From: Sporosarcina beigongshangi
Lineage (GTDB): Bacteria; Actinomycetota; Actinomycetes; Actinomycetales; Micrococcaceae
Direction of reading: 5' to 3'
Assembly: GCF_016820535.1 (NCBI RefSeq)
Contig: NZ_JADHDY010000004.1
Location: 1 to 64,000, forward strand
Length of the DNA stretch: 64,000 nucleotides
Shown: positions 49,226 through 57,710 of the stretch, in pieces
Numbering within the stretch: position 1 is the first letter of the stretch
Layout of the letters: each line of letters starts with the position of its first letter
Position numbers and translations under genes: made by a program
The notes under the pieces: model-generated
The model's database searches: none
The model's input: only the letters and a program-made list of their open reading frames with translations
What the model was told of the DNA's origin: nothing

Positions 49226-50203
49226 ATGAACCGAACGGACCGCCTGTACGCCCTCGTGGAGCAGCTGTGTGTCATCGCCCCGCGCCCACGCAGCGGCCGC
49301 TGGCTGGCTGACCGGTTCGAGGTCAGTTTGCGGACCATCGAGCGCGACATCAACGCGCTCCAACAGGCAGGCACACCGGTCTGGACGGAACCGGGCCGGA
49401 CCGGGGGTTACTGCCTCGATCCCTCAAGAACACTGCCGCCGATTAACTTCACCGCGCCCGAGGCCGTTGCGATGGCCGTCGCACTGGAAAACATGGCTGG
49501 CTCCCCCTTCCAGCAGGCAGCACAGACGGCGCTGCGGAAGTTGCTCGCTGCCATGCAGACCGGCGATGCTGCCGCCGCACGGGAGCTGGCCGCACGGGTG
49601 CATTTGCTCGGACCGGCCACGGCGCGTCCTCCGGTTCCTGCCCTGGTCGCCGATGCGCTCTCCGCCCGCCGGGTCCTCCGCATCGCGTACCAGGACCGGG
49701 ACGGGGCGAGAACGACGCGCGAGATCGAGCCCCTCCCCTATGTGGGGACACCGACGCATTGGTTTCTGGTGGGGTGGTGCCGAGGCGGTCTCGGCAAGAA
49801 ACGGAACACCATGAACCTTGTATCCATCCGCATCATCACCGACAATGTCGCCACGCTGGCCAGCTTTTACGAGCAACTCACCGGCGGCAACGAACACTTC
49901 GCAGAGGTACGCACTTCCTCGACAACGCTAGCGATTGGGAGCACTGCCACGGTAGCCCTCTTTGGGCCCGGATTTGCGCGGGCAGCCGACAACCACTCGG
50001 CGATTCTGGAATTCCTCGTCGATGATGTCGACCTCGAATACCGGAAGCTGCTGGGCTGGGCCACGACCATCGTAAACGAGCCGACGACGTTGCCGTGGGG
50101 CAACCGCTCACTGCTGCTGCGCGACCCCGACGGCAACCACATCAACCTCTTCACCCCGGTCACGACTGAGGCGGTCGAGAAGTTCGCTTCCTTCCCCAAA
50201 TAG
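49226..50203 (+). CDS. Truncated WYL-type regulator fused in frame to a VOC (glyoxalase-like) protein
   Basis: The 325-residue frame joins two normally separate proteins. Residues 1-60 are a YafY-type winged helix (RFEVSLRTIERDINALQQAG). Residues about 140-186 begin a WYL domain (RRVLRIAYQDRDG, then HWFLVGWCR) but its remainder and the following C-terminal extension are missing. At residue 196 (ATG 49811) a complete VOC-fold protein starts (MNLVSIRIITDNVATLASFYEQLTG), ending with LLLRDPDGNHINLFTP. YafY regulators often precede such VOC genes, so a deletion of roughly the last third of the regulator probably made this fusion. The VOC part may also be translated from 49811 on its own. Confidence 0.8.
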   Translation: MNRTDRLYALVEQLCVIAPRPRSGRWLADRFEVSLRTIERDINALQQAGTPVWTEPGRTGGYCLDPSRTLPPINFTAPEAVAMAVALENMAGSPFQQAAQTALRKLLAAMQTGDAAAARELAARVHLLGPATARPPVPALVADALSARRVLRIAYQDRDGARTTREIEPLPYVGTPTHWFLVGWCRGGLGKKRNTMNLVSIRIITDNVATLASFYEQLTGGNEHFAEVRTSSTTLAIGSTATVALFGPGFARAADNHSAILEFLVDDVDLEYRKLLGWATTIVNEPTTLPWGNRSLLLRDPDGNHINLFTPVTTEAVEKFASFPK

Positions 50204-50275
50204 ATCCGCCTGCGCGCAACCCTGACGCTTCCGGGAGGGCTGCCGCAACCGGCCCACAGGCGACATTAACGCAAG

Positions 50276-50325
50276 AAGGGGTCCGACGGTGTCCACCGTG
50301 AATGGCGGACACCGTCGGACCCCTT
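50276..50325 (-). terminator. 19-bp perfect hairpin between the VOC gene and terC
   Basis: AAGGGGTCCGACGGTGTCC and its complement pair perfectly around a 12-base loop, just after the stop of terC (on the minus strand) and 73 bases beyond the VOC gene. On the minus strand the stem ends CCCCTTCTTGC. Probably terminates terC, perhaps both convergent genes. Confidence 0.82.
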
Positions 50326-50338
50326 GCCTGGGACGGGG

Positions 50339-51526
50339 TTAGCGGCCCGTCATCTTTTCGTGCAGGGCGTGTGCCTTGGCAACCTGCTCGAGGATCTCTT
50401 CGGAGTCCTTGTGCTTGTCGCGGTACTTGACCTCCAGGTTTTGGATGGCGTTCTCCTCAACCATGAGCTGCTGGTAGACGCGCTCACGCTCACCGGCATC
50501 GGCCGTGTAGTCCAACTCGAGGTAGTTTTCGGAGTGCCGGCGGGCGTTGTTCAGCACCGTCTGGGCCTTTCCGGACTTGCTCACAAGCGAAGCCACAATG
50601 GTGATCGCCAAAACACCAATGATGACCGTCAGGGACAGGCTGGTGCTGATCTCAAAGACGGGAACGTGCTCGCCGCCATTGATGAACGGCAGGTTGTTCT
50701 CGTGCAAGGCATGCAGGACCAGCTTCACGCCGATGAAGGCGAGGATGGCGGCAAGGCCGTAGGAGAGGTAGATCAGGCGGTCCAGAAGCCCGTCCAGCAG
50801 GAAGTACAGCTGGCGCAGGCCCATGAGGGAGAATGCGGTGGCCGTGAACACGATGTAGACGTTCTGGGTCAGGCCGAAGATGGCCGGGATGGAGTCCAGC
50901 GCGAAGAGCAGGTCGGTTCCGCCGATGGCCACCATGACCAGCAGCATGGGGGTGAGGACCTTCTTGCCGTCGATCACGGTGGTGAGCTTGTCGCCGTCGT
51001 ACTTCTCAGAAGTGTTGAACAGGCGCTTGGCGGTCCGGATGATGAAGTTGTCCGCGTCGTCGCCTTCGCTGTCCTCCTCCTTCAGCAGGTTTCCGGCCGT
51101 GATGAGCAGGATGATGCCGAAGATGTAGAACATCCAGGACCAGGTGTTGATGAGTGCGGCGCCGGCAAAGATGAATGCGGTGCGGGCAATGAGGGCGAAG
51201 ACGATGCCGAAGAGCAGCACCTTCTGCTGGTCCTCGCGGGGAACCTTGAAGCTGGCCATGATGACCAGGAAGACGAAGAGGTTGTCGACGCTGAGCGCCT
51301 TCTCCGTAATGTAGCCGGCGAAGTACTCACCGCCCATCGTGGCGCCGCCGAAGGCAAGCACAACGATGCCGAAGACGACGGCGAGGCCCACGTAGATGGA
51401 GGACCAGACGGCCGCTTCCTTCAGTGTGGGGATGTGTGCCTTGCGGATGTGGAAGAAGTAGTCAAAGGCCAGGAGGCCCAAAATGACCACAATGGTAATG
51501 CCCCAGATCAGAGGGGAGACGTTCAT
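50339..51526 (-). CDS. TerC/Alx family membrane protein
   Basis: A 395-residue protein with about nine hydrophobic segments. TerC motifs include KALSVDNLFVFLVI (about 83-96), RTAFIFAGAALI, and GGTDLLFALDSIPAIFGLT near 220-240, with aspartates inside membrane segments that are thought to bind metal. The last 70 residues are charged and probably helical in the cytoplasm. The family is linked to manganese export and tellurite resistance. It follows the BI-1 gene on the same strand, but a terminator-like hairpin lies between them. Confidence 0.93.
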   Translation of the reverse strand: MNVSPLIWGITIVVILGLLAFDYFFHIRKAHIPTLKEAAVWSSIYVGLAVVFGIVVLAFGGATMGGEYFAGYITEKALSVDNLFVFLVIMASFKVPREDQQKVLLFGIVFALIARTAFIFAGAALINTWSWMFYIFGIILLITAGNLLKEEDSEGDDADNFIIRTAKRLFNTSEKYDGDKLTTVIDGKKVLTPMLLVMVAIGGTDLLFALDSIPAIFGLTQNVYIVFTATAFSLMGLRQLYFLLDGLLDRLIYLSYGLAAILAFIGVKLVLHALHENNLPFINGGEHVPVFEISTSLSLTVIIGVLAITIVASLVSKSGKAQTVLNNARRHSENYLELDYTADAGERERVYQQLMVEENAIQNLEVKYRDKHKDSEEILEQVAKAHALHEKMTGR

Positions 51527-51573
51527 GAGCTGCTTTCGTTAGGTGAGTGCAGGGCTTGGACGGTTCATATATG

Positions 51574-51608
51574 AACAACACCCGGTCCCAACGGGGCCGG
51601 GCGTTGTT
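51574..51608 (-). terminator. Hairpin after the BI-1 gene
   Basis: On the minus strand AACAACGCCCGGCCCC pairs with GGGACCGGGTGTTGTT through two G-T pairs around a three-base loop, 12 bases after the BI-1 stop, followed by CATATATG. It would separate BI-1 from terC. Confidence 0.72.
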
Positions 51609-51619
51609 GCTCCGGGCAG

Positions 51620-52465
51620 CTAGTCGTTGCCGCGGAGGATCGCCAGGAGGCGCAGGATCTCCACGTAGAGCCAGACCAGTGTGACGGTCAGGCCGAACGC
51701 GGCGGTCCAGGAGTATTTGGCGGGCAGTCCGCGCTGGACGCCCTGCTCGATGGAGGTGAAGTCGACAATCAGGGAGAACGCGGCCAGGCCGATGGCCAGC
51801 AGGCCCAGGACAACGCCGAAGGGAATGTTGGTGCCCGGGATGTCCATCCCGCGCATGCCCCACGGGTTGTTCATGACGCCGAAGATCATCAGGAAGAAGT
51901 TCAGCAGCGAGAACAGTGCGTAGCCTGACAGCGCGATGATGAAGAACCGCGTCATCTTCGGAGTGGCCCGGACCTTGCCGTTGCGGAACAGCACCAGCGT
52001 CACCAGGAACACGCTCAGGGTGCCGAGCAGGGCCTGGATGGCGATGCCCGGGTATGCCTTTTCGAGCAGGCCTGAGAGCCCGCCAAGGAACATGCCTTCA
52101 AAAACAGCGTAGGCGAGGATGAGTGCCGGCGACGGCTCCTTCTTGAAGGAGTTCACCAGGCCCAGCACCAGGCCCACGATCATGCCGGGCCACATCAGGA
52201 TGGGGAAAATCCAGCCGAGTGCGGCACCGACCAGGACCAGGCCCAGGGTGGCGATGGTCTTCATGATGACGTCGTCATACGTCATCCGGCCCGTCTGCGA
52301 AGCGTTGGCCGACGGCTTGTTGTACAGGTCCTGCAGCTGCTGCGCGGAGAGCTGGGACTGGGCGGCCATGGTGTCGGCACCGGCATTCATGTAGCCGCGC
52401 TGGCCTGCGGGCGCGTCCTTGAAGTTCTTGTTGTTGGCAAAGACCGGGTTTCCACCAAGTGCCAT
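51620..52465 (-). CDS. Bax inhibitor-1 / YccA family membrane protein
   Basis: A protein of 281 residues with a soluble N-terminus of about 70 residues and seven hydrophobic segments. It matches the actinobacterial Bax inhibitor-1-like group: MTYDDVIMKTIATLGLVLVG after the N-terminal region and the final segment with WTAAFGLTVTLVWLYVEILRLL. BI-1 family members are pH-gated calcium leak channels. The ATG at 52465 is chosen because GGAGG lies 11 bases upstream; a TTG at 52483 is inside that site. Confidence 0.9.
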   Translation of the reverse strand: MALGGNPVFANNKNFKDAPAGQRGYMNAGADTMAAQSQLSAQQLQDLYNKPSANASQTGRMTYDDVIMKTIATLGLVLVGAALGWIFPILMWPGMIVGLVLGLVNSFKKEPSPALILAYAVFEGMFLGGLSGLLEKAYPGIAIQALLGTLSVFLVTLVLFRNGKVRATPKMTRFFIIALSGYALFSLLNFFLMIFGVMNNPWGMRGMDIPGTNIPFGVVLGLLAIGLAAFSLIVDFTSIEQGVQRGLPAKYSWTAAFGLTVTLVWLYVEILRLLAILRGND

Positions 52466-52717
52466 GATTGCTGCTTCCTCCAAAATAGGGGGTGAAGAGA
52501 TTGTTCAACTCTACCAAGTACGACGTCGACAGGGGGCCAAATGTTCCCGTGCAGCTGCATTGTCAGGGCATTCCCAGACAACGCACAGGCCCAGTTCACC
52601 TTGCCGCGCTCTACCGGCCGTCGAATGTGGTTCCGCTACCGTCCCTTTTAGGTACTTCGGGCCCATGGCTGACGCCGTGATTTGTCGCCTGCCCGCGGAA
52701 TGCAGCGTGAATTTGGG

Positions 52718-52790
52718 TACCCCCGGTCGGACTCGAACCGACACTGAATGGATTTTAAGTCCACTGCCTCTGCCATTGGGCTACGGGGGC
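52718..52790 (-). tRNA. tRNA-Leu (anticodon UAA), short variable arm
   Basis: A 73-base cloverleaf folds on the minus strand: acceptor GCCCCCG with CGGGGGT (one G-T), a three-pair D stem (GCC/GGC) with GG in the loop, an anticodon stem GTGGA/TCCAT with loop CTTAAAA giving anticodon TAA, a variable region of only five bases (TCAGT), T stem GTCGG/CCGAC with TTCGAGT, and discriminator A. CCA is not encoded. Bacterial tRNA-Leu normally has a long variable arm, so this is an unusual isoacceptor; the UAA anticodon and A73 still point to leucine. Confidence 0.93.
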
Positions 52791-52872
52791 GCGGCCGTCT
52801 CCGGCACATGACAACACTACTGGATTGCACGTGGCGGGCAGAAACTCGAAACGCCCGGCAGGGTCGCAAACG

Positions 52873-53373
52873 TCACAGGCCCTTGAACGGCTCCGCATAC
52901 TTGAAATGGCCGTGGACTCCCGGCACATGCGCCTCCAGTGCCAGCGCCATGAAGTGCGACCCCCACGACGGGTCCGGGGACGTGATGCCCATGGAGTCGG
53001 CGGGAACAAAACCAAACCGGGGGTAGTATTCGGTGCTGCCGAGCAGGACCAGGGTGGACTCCCCCATCGCGTTGGCTGCATCGATGCTGGCCCGCATCAG
53101 CGCCGAGCCGATGCCCTGCCGCTGGCGTTGCGGCGCCACGGCAATGGGCCCCAGCCCCAAGGACGGGGTGGTGCCGATCCAGCCGCGCGTGGTGATGACG
53201 TGCCCCAAAATCTCCCCGCCCGCACCCTCGGCGACCAGCGACAGCTGCGGCAGGTACTCCCTGGATGCAAAAAGTTCGCGCAGCAGCTTCGTCTCAACGG
53301 AGGTCGGGAAGGCCGCATCCACCACGGCAAATATCTCGGGCCGGTCAGGCGCCGTCTCGCGTCGAATGATCAT
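52873..53373 (-). CDS. GNAT family N-acetyltransferase
   Basis: A 166-residue acetyltransferase of the YhbS-like type. The acetyl-CoA motif is GLGPIAVAPQRQRQGIGSAL (about 77-96), preceded by GEILGHVITT and followed by VLLGSTEYYPRFGFVPAD near 114-130, the usual end of the fold. The substrate, a small molecule or protein N-terminus, cannot be read. It lies between the tRNA and the ndh terminator, on the same strand as both. Confidence 0.93.
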   Translation of the reverse strand: MIIRRETAPDRPEIFAVVDAAFPTSVETKLLRELFASREYLPQLSLVAEGAGGEILGHVITTRGWIGTTPSLGLGPIAVAPQRQRQGIGSALMRASIDAANAMGESTLVLLGSTEYYPRFGFVPADSMGITSPDPSWGSHFMALALEAHVPGVHGHFKYAEPFKGL

Positions 53374-53436
53374 GCCCCCAGCCTAGCCCCGGCGGACCGC
53401 GCCGAACATGGCTGGGGCCCGCCGGCGCAAGAGCCG

Positions 53437-53493
53437 GCCAAAGCGCGACGGCGGCCCTCCCGCATGTGGGAAGGGCCGCCGTCGTGCTTGGCT
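53437..53493 (-). terminator. Hairpin terminator after ndh
   Basis: AAGCGCGACGGCGGCCCT pairs with AGGGCCGCCGTCGTGCTT, with an inner stem TCCC/GGGA, ten bases beyond the ndh stop. It belongs to the same hairpin family as those at 14347, 17006, 18568 and 21497. Confidence 0.82.
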
Positions 53494-53502
53494 CAGGAAG
53501 GG

Positions 53503-54969
53503 CTACTTGGCAGTGGCTTCTTCCTTGGCGCCATTCTTGTCTTCAGACTTTGCTTCTTCAGCCTTGGCTTCCGCGGCGGGTGCCTCGGCCGGCTTGGCAG
53601 CGGGCTTCGGGGCCGGGGTTGCGGCGGCGACGAAGGTGCTGCGGGGCGCCTGCAGGTTTTCCAGCTGGGCGAGGTCGCGGCCGGCAAACATGGTGACGAA
53701 CCAGTCCATGAGCACGCGGAACTTGCGTTCCACGGTGGGCATGGCCAGGCCGTGGTAGCCGCGGTGTGCCAGCCAGGCCAGGGGGCCCTTGAGCTGGATG
53801 CCCATGATCTTGGCAACACCCTGCCACTCGCCGAAGCCTGCAACGGCGCCGAGGTTCTTGTGCTTGTAGCCCTTCAGCGGCTTGTTGAAGCGGCTTGCCC
53901 ACAGGTTCTTCGCGAGGCGCTTGGCCTGGCGCAGTGCGTGCTGGGCGTTCGGGACACAGGTGCCGTCCGGCAGGCCGCCGGTGACATCCGGGACAGCCGC
54001 AACGTCGCCGGCAGCCCAGGCGTTCGGGATGACGCCGAATTCGCCGGTGACCTGCAGGTTGACGTTGACCGAAACACGGCCGCGCGGTTCCAGCGGGAAG
54101 CCGGTGGCGCGGACCATGGGGTTGGCCATGACGCCGGCGGTCCAGATCAGGGTGTCTGCATCAAATTCCTGGGCGACGGTCTTGTCCGGGAGGTTGATGA
54201 GCTTGATGTTGTTGTTCTCGGCGTTGTCCAGCGAGGTGTTCAGCAGAACCTCCACGCCGCGGCTGCGGAGGTGCTCGACAACCCAGAGGGCCTGCTTCTC
54301 GGTAACCTCGGGCATGATGCGGCCCATGGCCTCGACGAGCACGAAACGCAGTTCGGACTGGTCGACGCGGTCGTTGAGCTTGACGGCGGCGCGGGCCATG
54401 TCCTCGAGCTCGGCGATGGTCTCAATGCCGGCGAAGCCGCCACCGACGACGACGAACGTCAGGGCGCGCTTGCGCACGGCCGGGTCGGTCTCGGTGGAGG
54501 CCTGCTCGATGAGGGAGAGCACCTGGTTGCGCAGTGCAACGGCTTCTTCAATGGTCTTCAGGCCGATGCCTGCTTCGGCCAGGCCCTTGATCGGGAAGGT
54601 GCGGGTTACGGCGCCGGCGGCCATGACCACGTCGTGGTAGGGCAGCTCGAACGGGGCGCCGCCGTCAGCCGGGGCAATGACTGCCGTGCGGTTTTCGTGG
54701 TCGATGCCGGTGACGGAACCCTGGATGAGTTCGGTGTGCTTGAGGTGCTTGCGGTGCGAAACCACTGCGTGGCGCGCTTCGATGTTGCCGCCGGCAACCT
54801 CGGGCAGGAACGGCTGGTACGTCATGTAGGGCAGGGGATCAACAAGGGTGACGATGCCACCGGAGTTTGCGATCTTCTTCTGCAGGTTAAAGGCCGTGTA
54901 CAGGCCAACGTAGCCGCCGCCAACTACAAGGACACGCGGGCGTTCGGAAAAGGTGGGAGTGATTGCCAT
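53503..54969 (-). CDS. ndh: Type II NADH dehydrogenase (NDH-2)
   Basis: A peripheral membrane flavoprotein that passes electrons from NADH to quinone without pumping protons. The FAD motif is VLVVGGGYVGLYTA (13-26), and the NADH motif is FVVVGGGFAGIETIAEL near 165-181; TGGLPDGTCVPNAQHALRQ near 325 is characteristic of NDH-2. The C-terminal region is amphipathic and ends in an Ala/Glu/Lys-rich tail. Length 488 is slightly long for the family because of that tail. ATG 54969 is supported by the start of alignable sequence; GGAGG sits only one base before it, so translation efficiency is uncertain. Confidence 0.94.
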   Translation of the reverse strand: MAITPTFSERPRVLVVGGGYVGLYTAFNLQKKIANSGGIVTLVDPLPYMTYQPFLPEVAGGNIEARHAVVSHRKHLKHTELIQGSVTGIDHENRTAVIAPADGGAPFELPYHDVVMAAGAVTRTFPIKGLAEAGIGLKTIEEAVALRNQVLSLIEQASTETDPAVRKRALTFVVVGGGFAGIETIAELEDMARAAVKLNDRVDQSELRFVLVEAMGRIMPEVTEKQALWVVEHLRSRGVEVLLNTSLDNAENNNIKLINLPDKTVAQEFDADTLIWTAGVMANPMVRATGFPLEPRGRVSVNVNLQVTGEFGVIPNAWAAGDVAAVPDVTGGLPDGTCVPNAQHALRQAKRLAKNLWASRFNKPLKGYKHKNLGAVAGFGEWQGVAKIMGIQLKGPLAWLAHRGYHGLAMPTVERKFRVLMDWFVTMFAGRDLAQLENLQAPRSTFVAAATPAPKPAAKPAEAPAAEAKAEEAKSEDKNGAKEEATAK

Positions 54970-55090
54970 GCCTCCATTGTACCTCGTTTGTGAAAACATT
55001 CACTAGCCCCGTTACGCGACGGCGTAACGCAATTTTTCGACGGGGTTCACGGCAGCTCCCTGCCCACGGCAGGATCCTCCCATCCCACCC

Positions 55091-55163
55091 CGTCTATGAC
55101 GCCGTTGTTGTATCAAAAACCGTGAAAATCGGCCAAATCGGTACAACTACCGCGTCATAGACG
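55091..55163 (+). repeat. 73-bp palindromic element, copy 3
   Basis: Perfect CGTCTATGACGC/GCGTCATAGACG ends bound exactly 73 bases. The right half (AAATCGGTACAAC-ACCGCG) matches the copy at 29572, while the left half differs. Flanks extend the stem (CCCACC outside the left end, GGTGGG outside the right). It lies between ndh and the convergent end of the mycosin gene on the same strand, where it could also stop transcription. Confidence 0.88.
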
Positions 55164-55177
55164 GTGGGAGGGGCGGG

Positions 55178-56725
55178 TCAGTGCTTGTGACCCGGCTTGG
55201 ACTTGGCGCTGTGGCCCGGGTGGACGGTCGCCTCACTGGCAGCCGGAGTGGTTGCCGCGGGCCCTGCCGGATCGGCCGTGGCTGCTGTTCCGCCCTGGCC
55301 GTCCGCAACGGTCATGGTCGGGCCGGGCGTGCCGGCCCCCGAACCGCCGGAGGGACCGCCGTCGGACGGGCCGCCTTCCGCGATCGCGGCGCGGCGCCGC
55401 GCCAGCAGGATCTGCCAGGCGCCGACACCGCCAACGCCCAGCAGCAGGACCAGCGAACCGAGCACCAGGGTGGCCGGGAGGGCGCCTGACCCCTGCTCGG
55501 CGGGGACGGGGCTCGGGGCTGCGTGCTCCACGAGAGTCGGCTCGGGCTGCGGCACCACAGTGCCGGTTTCGCCGCCCTCGGCCGGGGGCACTTCCTGTCC
55601 TCGCCGGTGCACCCGGATCCAGTCGGCAATGCTGCCCAGCGGGTTGGCCTCGACCACGGGGACGTCCGCGGTCAGTGCGGCGTCGGCGTCGAGGATTCCG
55701 TAGCCGTAGATGGCGTTGGGCACGCCGTCGCCGGCCGGCTTGGCCGTGGAGATGATGCGGTTGATGACCTGGGCGGCACTCATGTCCGGATACTTGGAGC
55801 GGATCAGCGCGGCAACACCGGAAACAATGGGCGCCGCGCCGCTGGTGCCGCTCCACTGCGCGTAGCCGCCGCCGGGCAGCCCGCCGATGAGGTCTTCGGC
55901 CGGGGCGCTGACGCCGATGCTGATGCCCTGGGAGGAGGAATCCACGCTGGCGCTGCCGTCTTTGTCGAGCCCGCCAACGGCCAGGACGCCCGGGATGGTG
56001 GCCGGGGCGCCCACCTGTTCGCTGCCCGATTTGCGGTTGCCCGCGGCCGCCACGATCACCACGTCACGCTCTTCGGCGTAGGCAAACGCGTCGTCCCAGC
56101 TCTGCGGCCAGGCGGTGGAGGTGCTGCCCAGGGACATGTTGATGACCTTGGCGCCTTGGTCGACGGCCCACTTCACGGCGGCGGGAATCTGGTCGTCAAT
56201 GTTCTTCCCCGAGGGGTTGTCGCTGCCCAGCCAAACGGAGACGCTGAGCATTTCAGCTTCCGGTGCGACGCCGATGACTCCGTCCGGCCCCCCGCTCTCC
56301 GCCTCTTCCGTGGGCTTGGCGCTGGCGCTGGCCTTCGTCTTGGCGCTGGGCTTGGCCGACGGCGAGCTGGTCTTGTGCCCGCGCCCGCCCAGCATGGTGG
56401 CCACGAGGGTGCCGTGCTCCGGCTCGGCCCCGATGCCCTTGCTGCCGTCGGCGGCTCCGGCTCCGGAAATGTCAATTCCCGGGCCCATGGCGCCCTTCAG
56501 GTCCGGATGGGACTTGTCGACGCCGCTGTCGATGATGGCGACCTTGACGCCGGCGCCTTTCGAGACCTCCCACGCCTTTTCGATGCCCGACTGCGTCAGC
56601 CAGTATTGGCGGTCGCGGATGTCGTCCGCCGATGCGCCGCCGGCCCCCACCACGACGAATGCGGCCCCGAGGGCAACGGTCATGAACGCGGCGGCGAATG
56701 GACGCAACCGTGGGACAAACTGCAT
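55178..56725 (-). CDS. Mycosin-like S8 serine protease, membrane anchored
   Basis: A 515-residue subtilisin-family protease: signal peptide (1-33, ending GGASA), catalytic Asp 66 (IIDSGVDKSHP), His 104 (EHGTLVATM), oxyanion Asn near 230 (AAAGN), catalytic Ser near 295 (WSGTSGAAP), a C-terminal membrane helix (about 419-441), and a cytoplasmic low-complexity tail. An insert of about 30 Ser/Ala/Lys-rich residues follows the His motif (about 116-145). The layout is that of mycosins of type VII secretion, but no ESX gene is in this window. ATG 56725 begins the signal peptide; a longer frame adds 18 residues. Confidence 0.92.
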   Translation of the reverse strand: MQFVPRLRPFAAAFMTVALGAAFVVVGAGGASADDIRDRQYWLTQSGIEKAWEVSKGAGVKVAIIDSGVDKSHPDLKGAMGPGIDISGAGAADGSKGIGAEPEHGTLVATMLGGRGHKTSSPSAKPSAKTKASASAKPTEEAESGGPDGVIGVAPEAEMLSVSVWLGSDNPSGKNIDDQIPAAVKWAVDQGAKVINMSLGSTSTAWPQSWDDAFAYAEERDVVIVAAAGNRKSGSEQVGAPATIPGVLAVGGLDKDGSASVDSSSQGISIGVSAPAEDLIGGLPGGGYAQWSGTSGAAPIVSGVAALIRSKYPDMSAAQVINRIISTAKPAGDGVPNAIYGYGILDADAALTADVPVVEANPLGSIADWIRVHRRGQEVPPAEGGETGTVVPQPEPTLVEHAAPSPVPAEQGSGALPATLVLGSLVLLLGVGGVGAWQILLARRRAAIAEGGPSDGGPSGGSGAGTPGPTMTVADGQGGTAATADPAGPAATTPAASEATVHPGHSAKSKPGHKH

Positions 56726-56753
56726 AAAGGCTCGTTTCGGTGAGGGGGAAAGG

Positions 56754-57707
56754 TCAGCCTCGGGCGGCACCCAGGGCAATTCCGTCCAGAATATCGTGTT
56801 CGCTGGTGGTTGCCGATTCCAGACGCCCGCCGGTGAGTGACGCCAGGCGGCGCAGCACGGTCCGCCAAATCAGCGCTCCGGCGCCAATGACGTCCACGCG
56901 GCCGGGGTGCATGAACCCAAGCTCGGACCGCTCCGCGCGCGTCATGTGGAGCAGCGATGTTGCGGCCGCGTCAATGTCTTCCAGCGGCACGACGGCGGCA
57001 TGAATCACCTCGGATTGGTAGCTCGCCAGGCCGAGGGCGTGGGCCGTGATGGTGGTGATGGTGCCGGCCACGCCCACGATGCCGTCCACCTCGCCGAGGG
57101 GCACCACCGCCATGACCTCATCCAGCTTGGCGCCGATGGCCTCCTCTGCCGCGACTACCTGCTCATTCGTGGGCGGGTCGCTTTGGAGGTAGCGCTCGGT
57201 AAACCGGACGCAGCCCATGTCGGTGCTCAGTGCCGCCGTGACGCCGGATGCACCGCCGAGCACAAATTCGGTGCTGCCGCCGCCGAGGTCAACGACAAGA
57301 ACATTGCGGTCCTGCGCGGGAGGCAGGACGCTGGCCGCCCCCGCAAAGGAAAGGGCCGCTTCCTCGTTGCCGCTGACGACTTCGGGACTGATGCCCAGCC
57401 TGGCCTCGACCCCGGCGACAAAGACGTCGCGGTTCCGGGCGTCGCGGGTTGCGCTTGTGGCGACAAAGCGCACCCGGTCCACGCCGGAGGACCGGATCAA
57501 TTCCGCATATTCGTCAAGTGCCGTGAAGGTGCGTTCAAGCGCGGCCTCGCCCAGGACCCCTGTCACGTCCACGCCCTCGCCCAGCCGGACCACCCGCATG
57601 AGGCGGTGGACATCGGAAAGGCGCGCGCCGCCGTCGTCCATGGGCAGGACATCGGCGATGAGCAGGCGGATGGAATTGGTCCCGCAGTCGATGGCTGCAA
57701 CGCGCAT
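56754..57707 (-). CDS. ppx: Ppx/GppA family exopolyphosphatase
   Basis: The 317-residue protein has the actin-like ATPase-fold motif AIDCGTNSIRLLIADV at the N-terminus and VVDLGGGSTEF near 140, with GVAGTITTITA near 213. The family hydrolyses inorganic polyphosphate or pppGpp; at this short length it lacks the C-terminal HD-like domain of GppA/E. coli PPX and resembles mycobacterial Rv1026-type proteins. It is four bases after the DUF501 gene, with which it should share a transcript. Confidence 0.93.
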   Translation of the reverse strand: MRVAAIDCGTNSIRLLIADVLPMDDGGARLSDVHRLMRVVRLGEGVDVTGVLGEAALERTFTALDEYAELIRSSGVDRVRFVATSATRDARNRDVFVAGVEARLGISPEVVSGNEEAALSFAGAASVLPPAQDRNVLVVDLGGGSTEFVLGGASGVTAALSTDMGCVRFTERYLQSDPPTNEQVVAAEEAIGAKLDEVMAVVPLGEVDGIVGVAGTITTITAHALGLASYQSEVIHAAVVPLEDIDAAATSLLHMTRAERSELGFMHPGRVDVIGAGALIWRTVLRRLASLTGGRLESATTSEHDILDGIALGAARG

Positions 57708-57710
57708 GGG

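Noticed and set aside
51527-51619. Manganese (yybP-ykoY) riboswitch before terC
   Set aside because: The gap is only 93 bases and its single structure is the BI-1 terminator hairpin; the riboswitch core is not seen.
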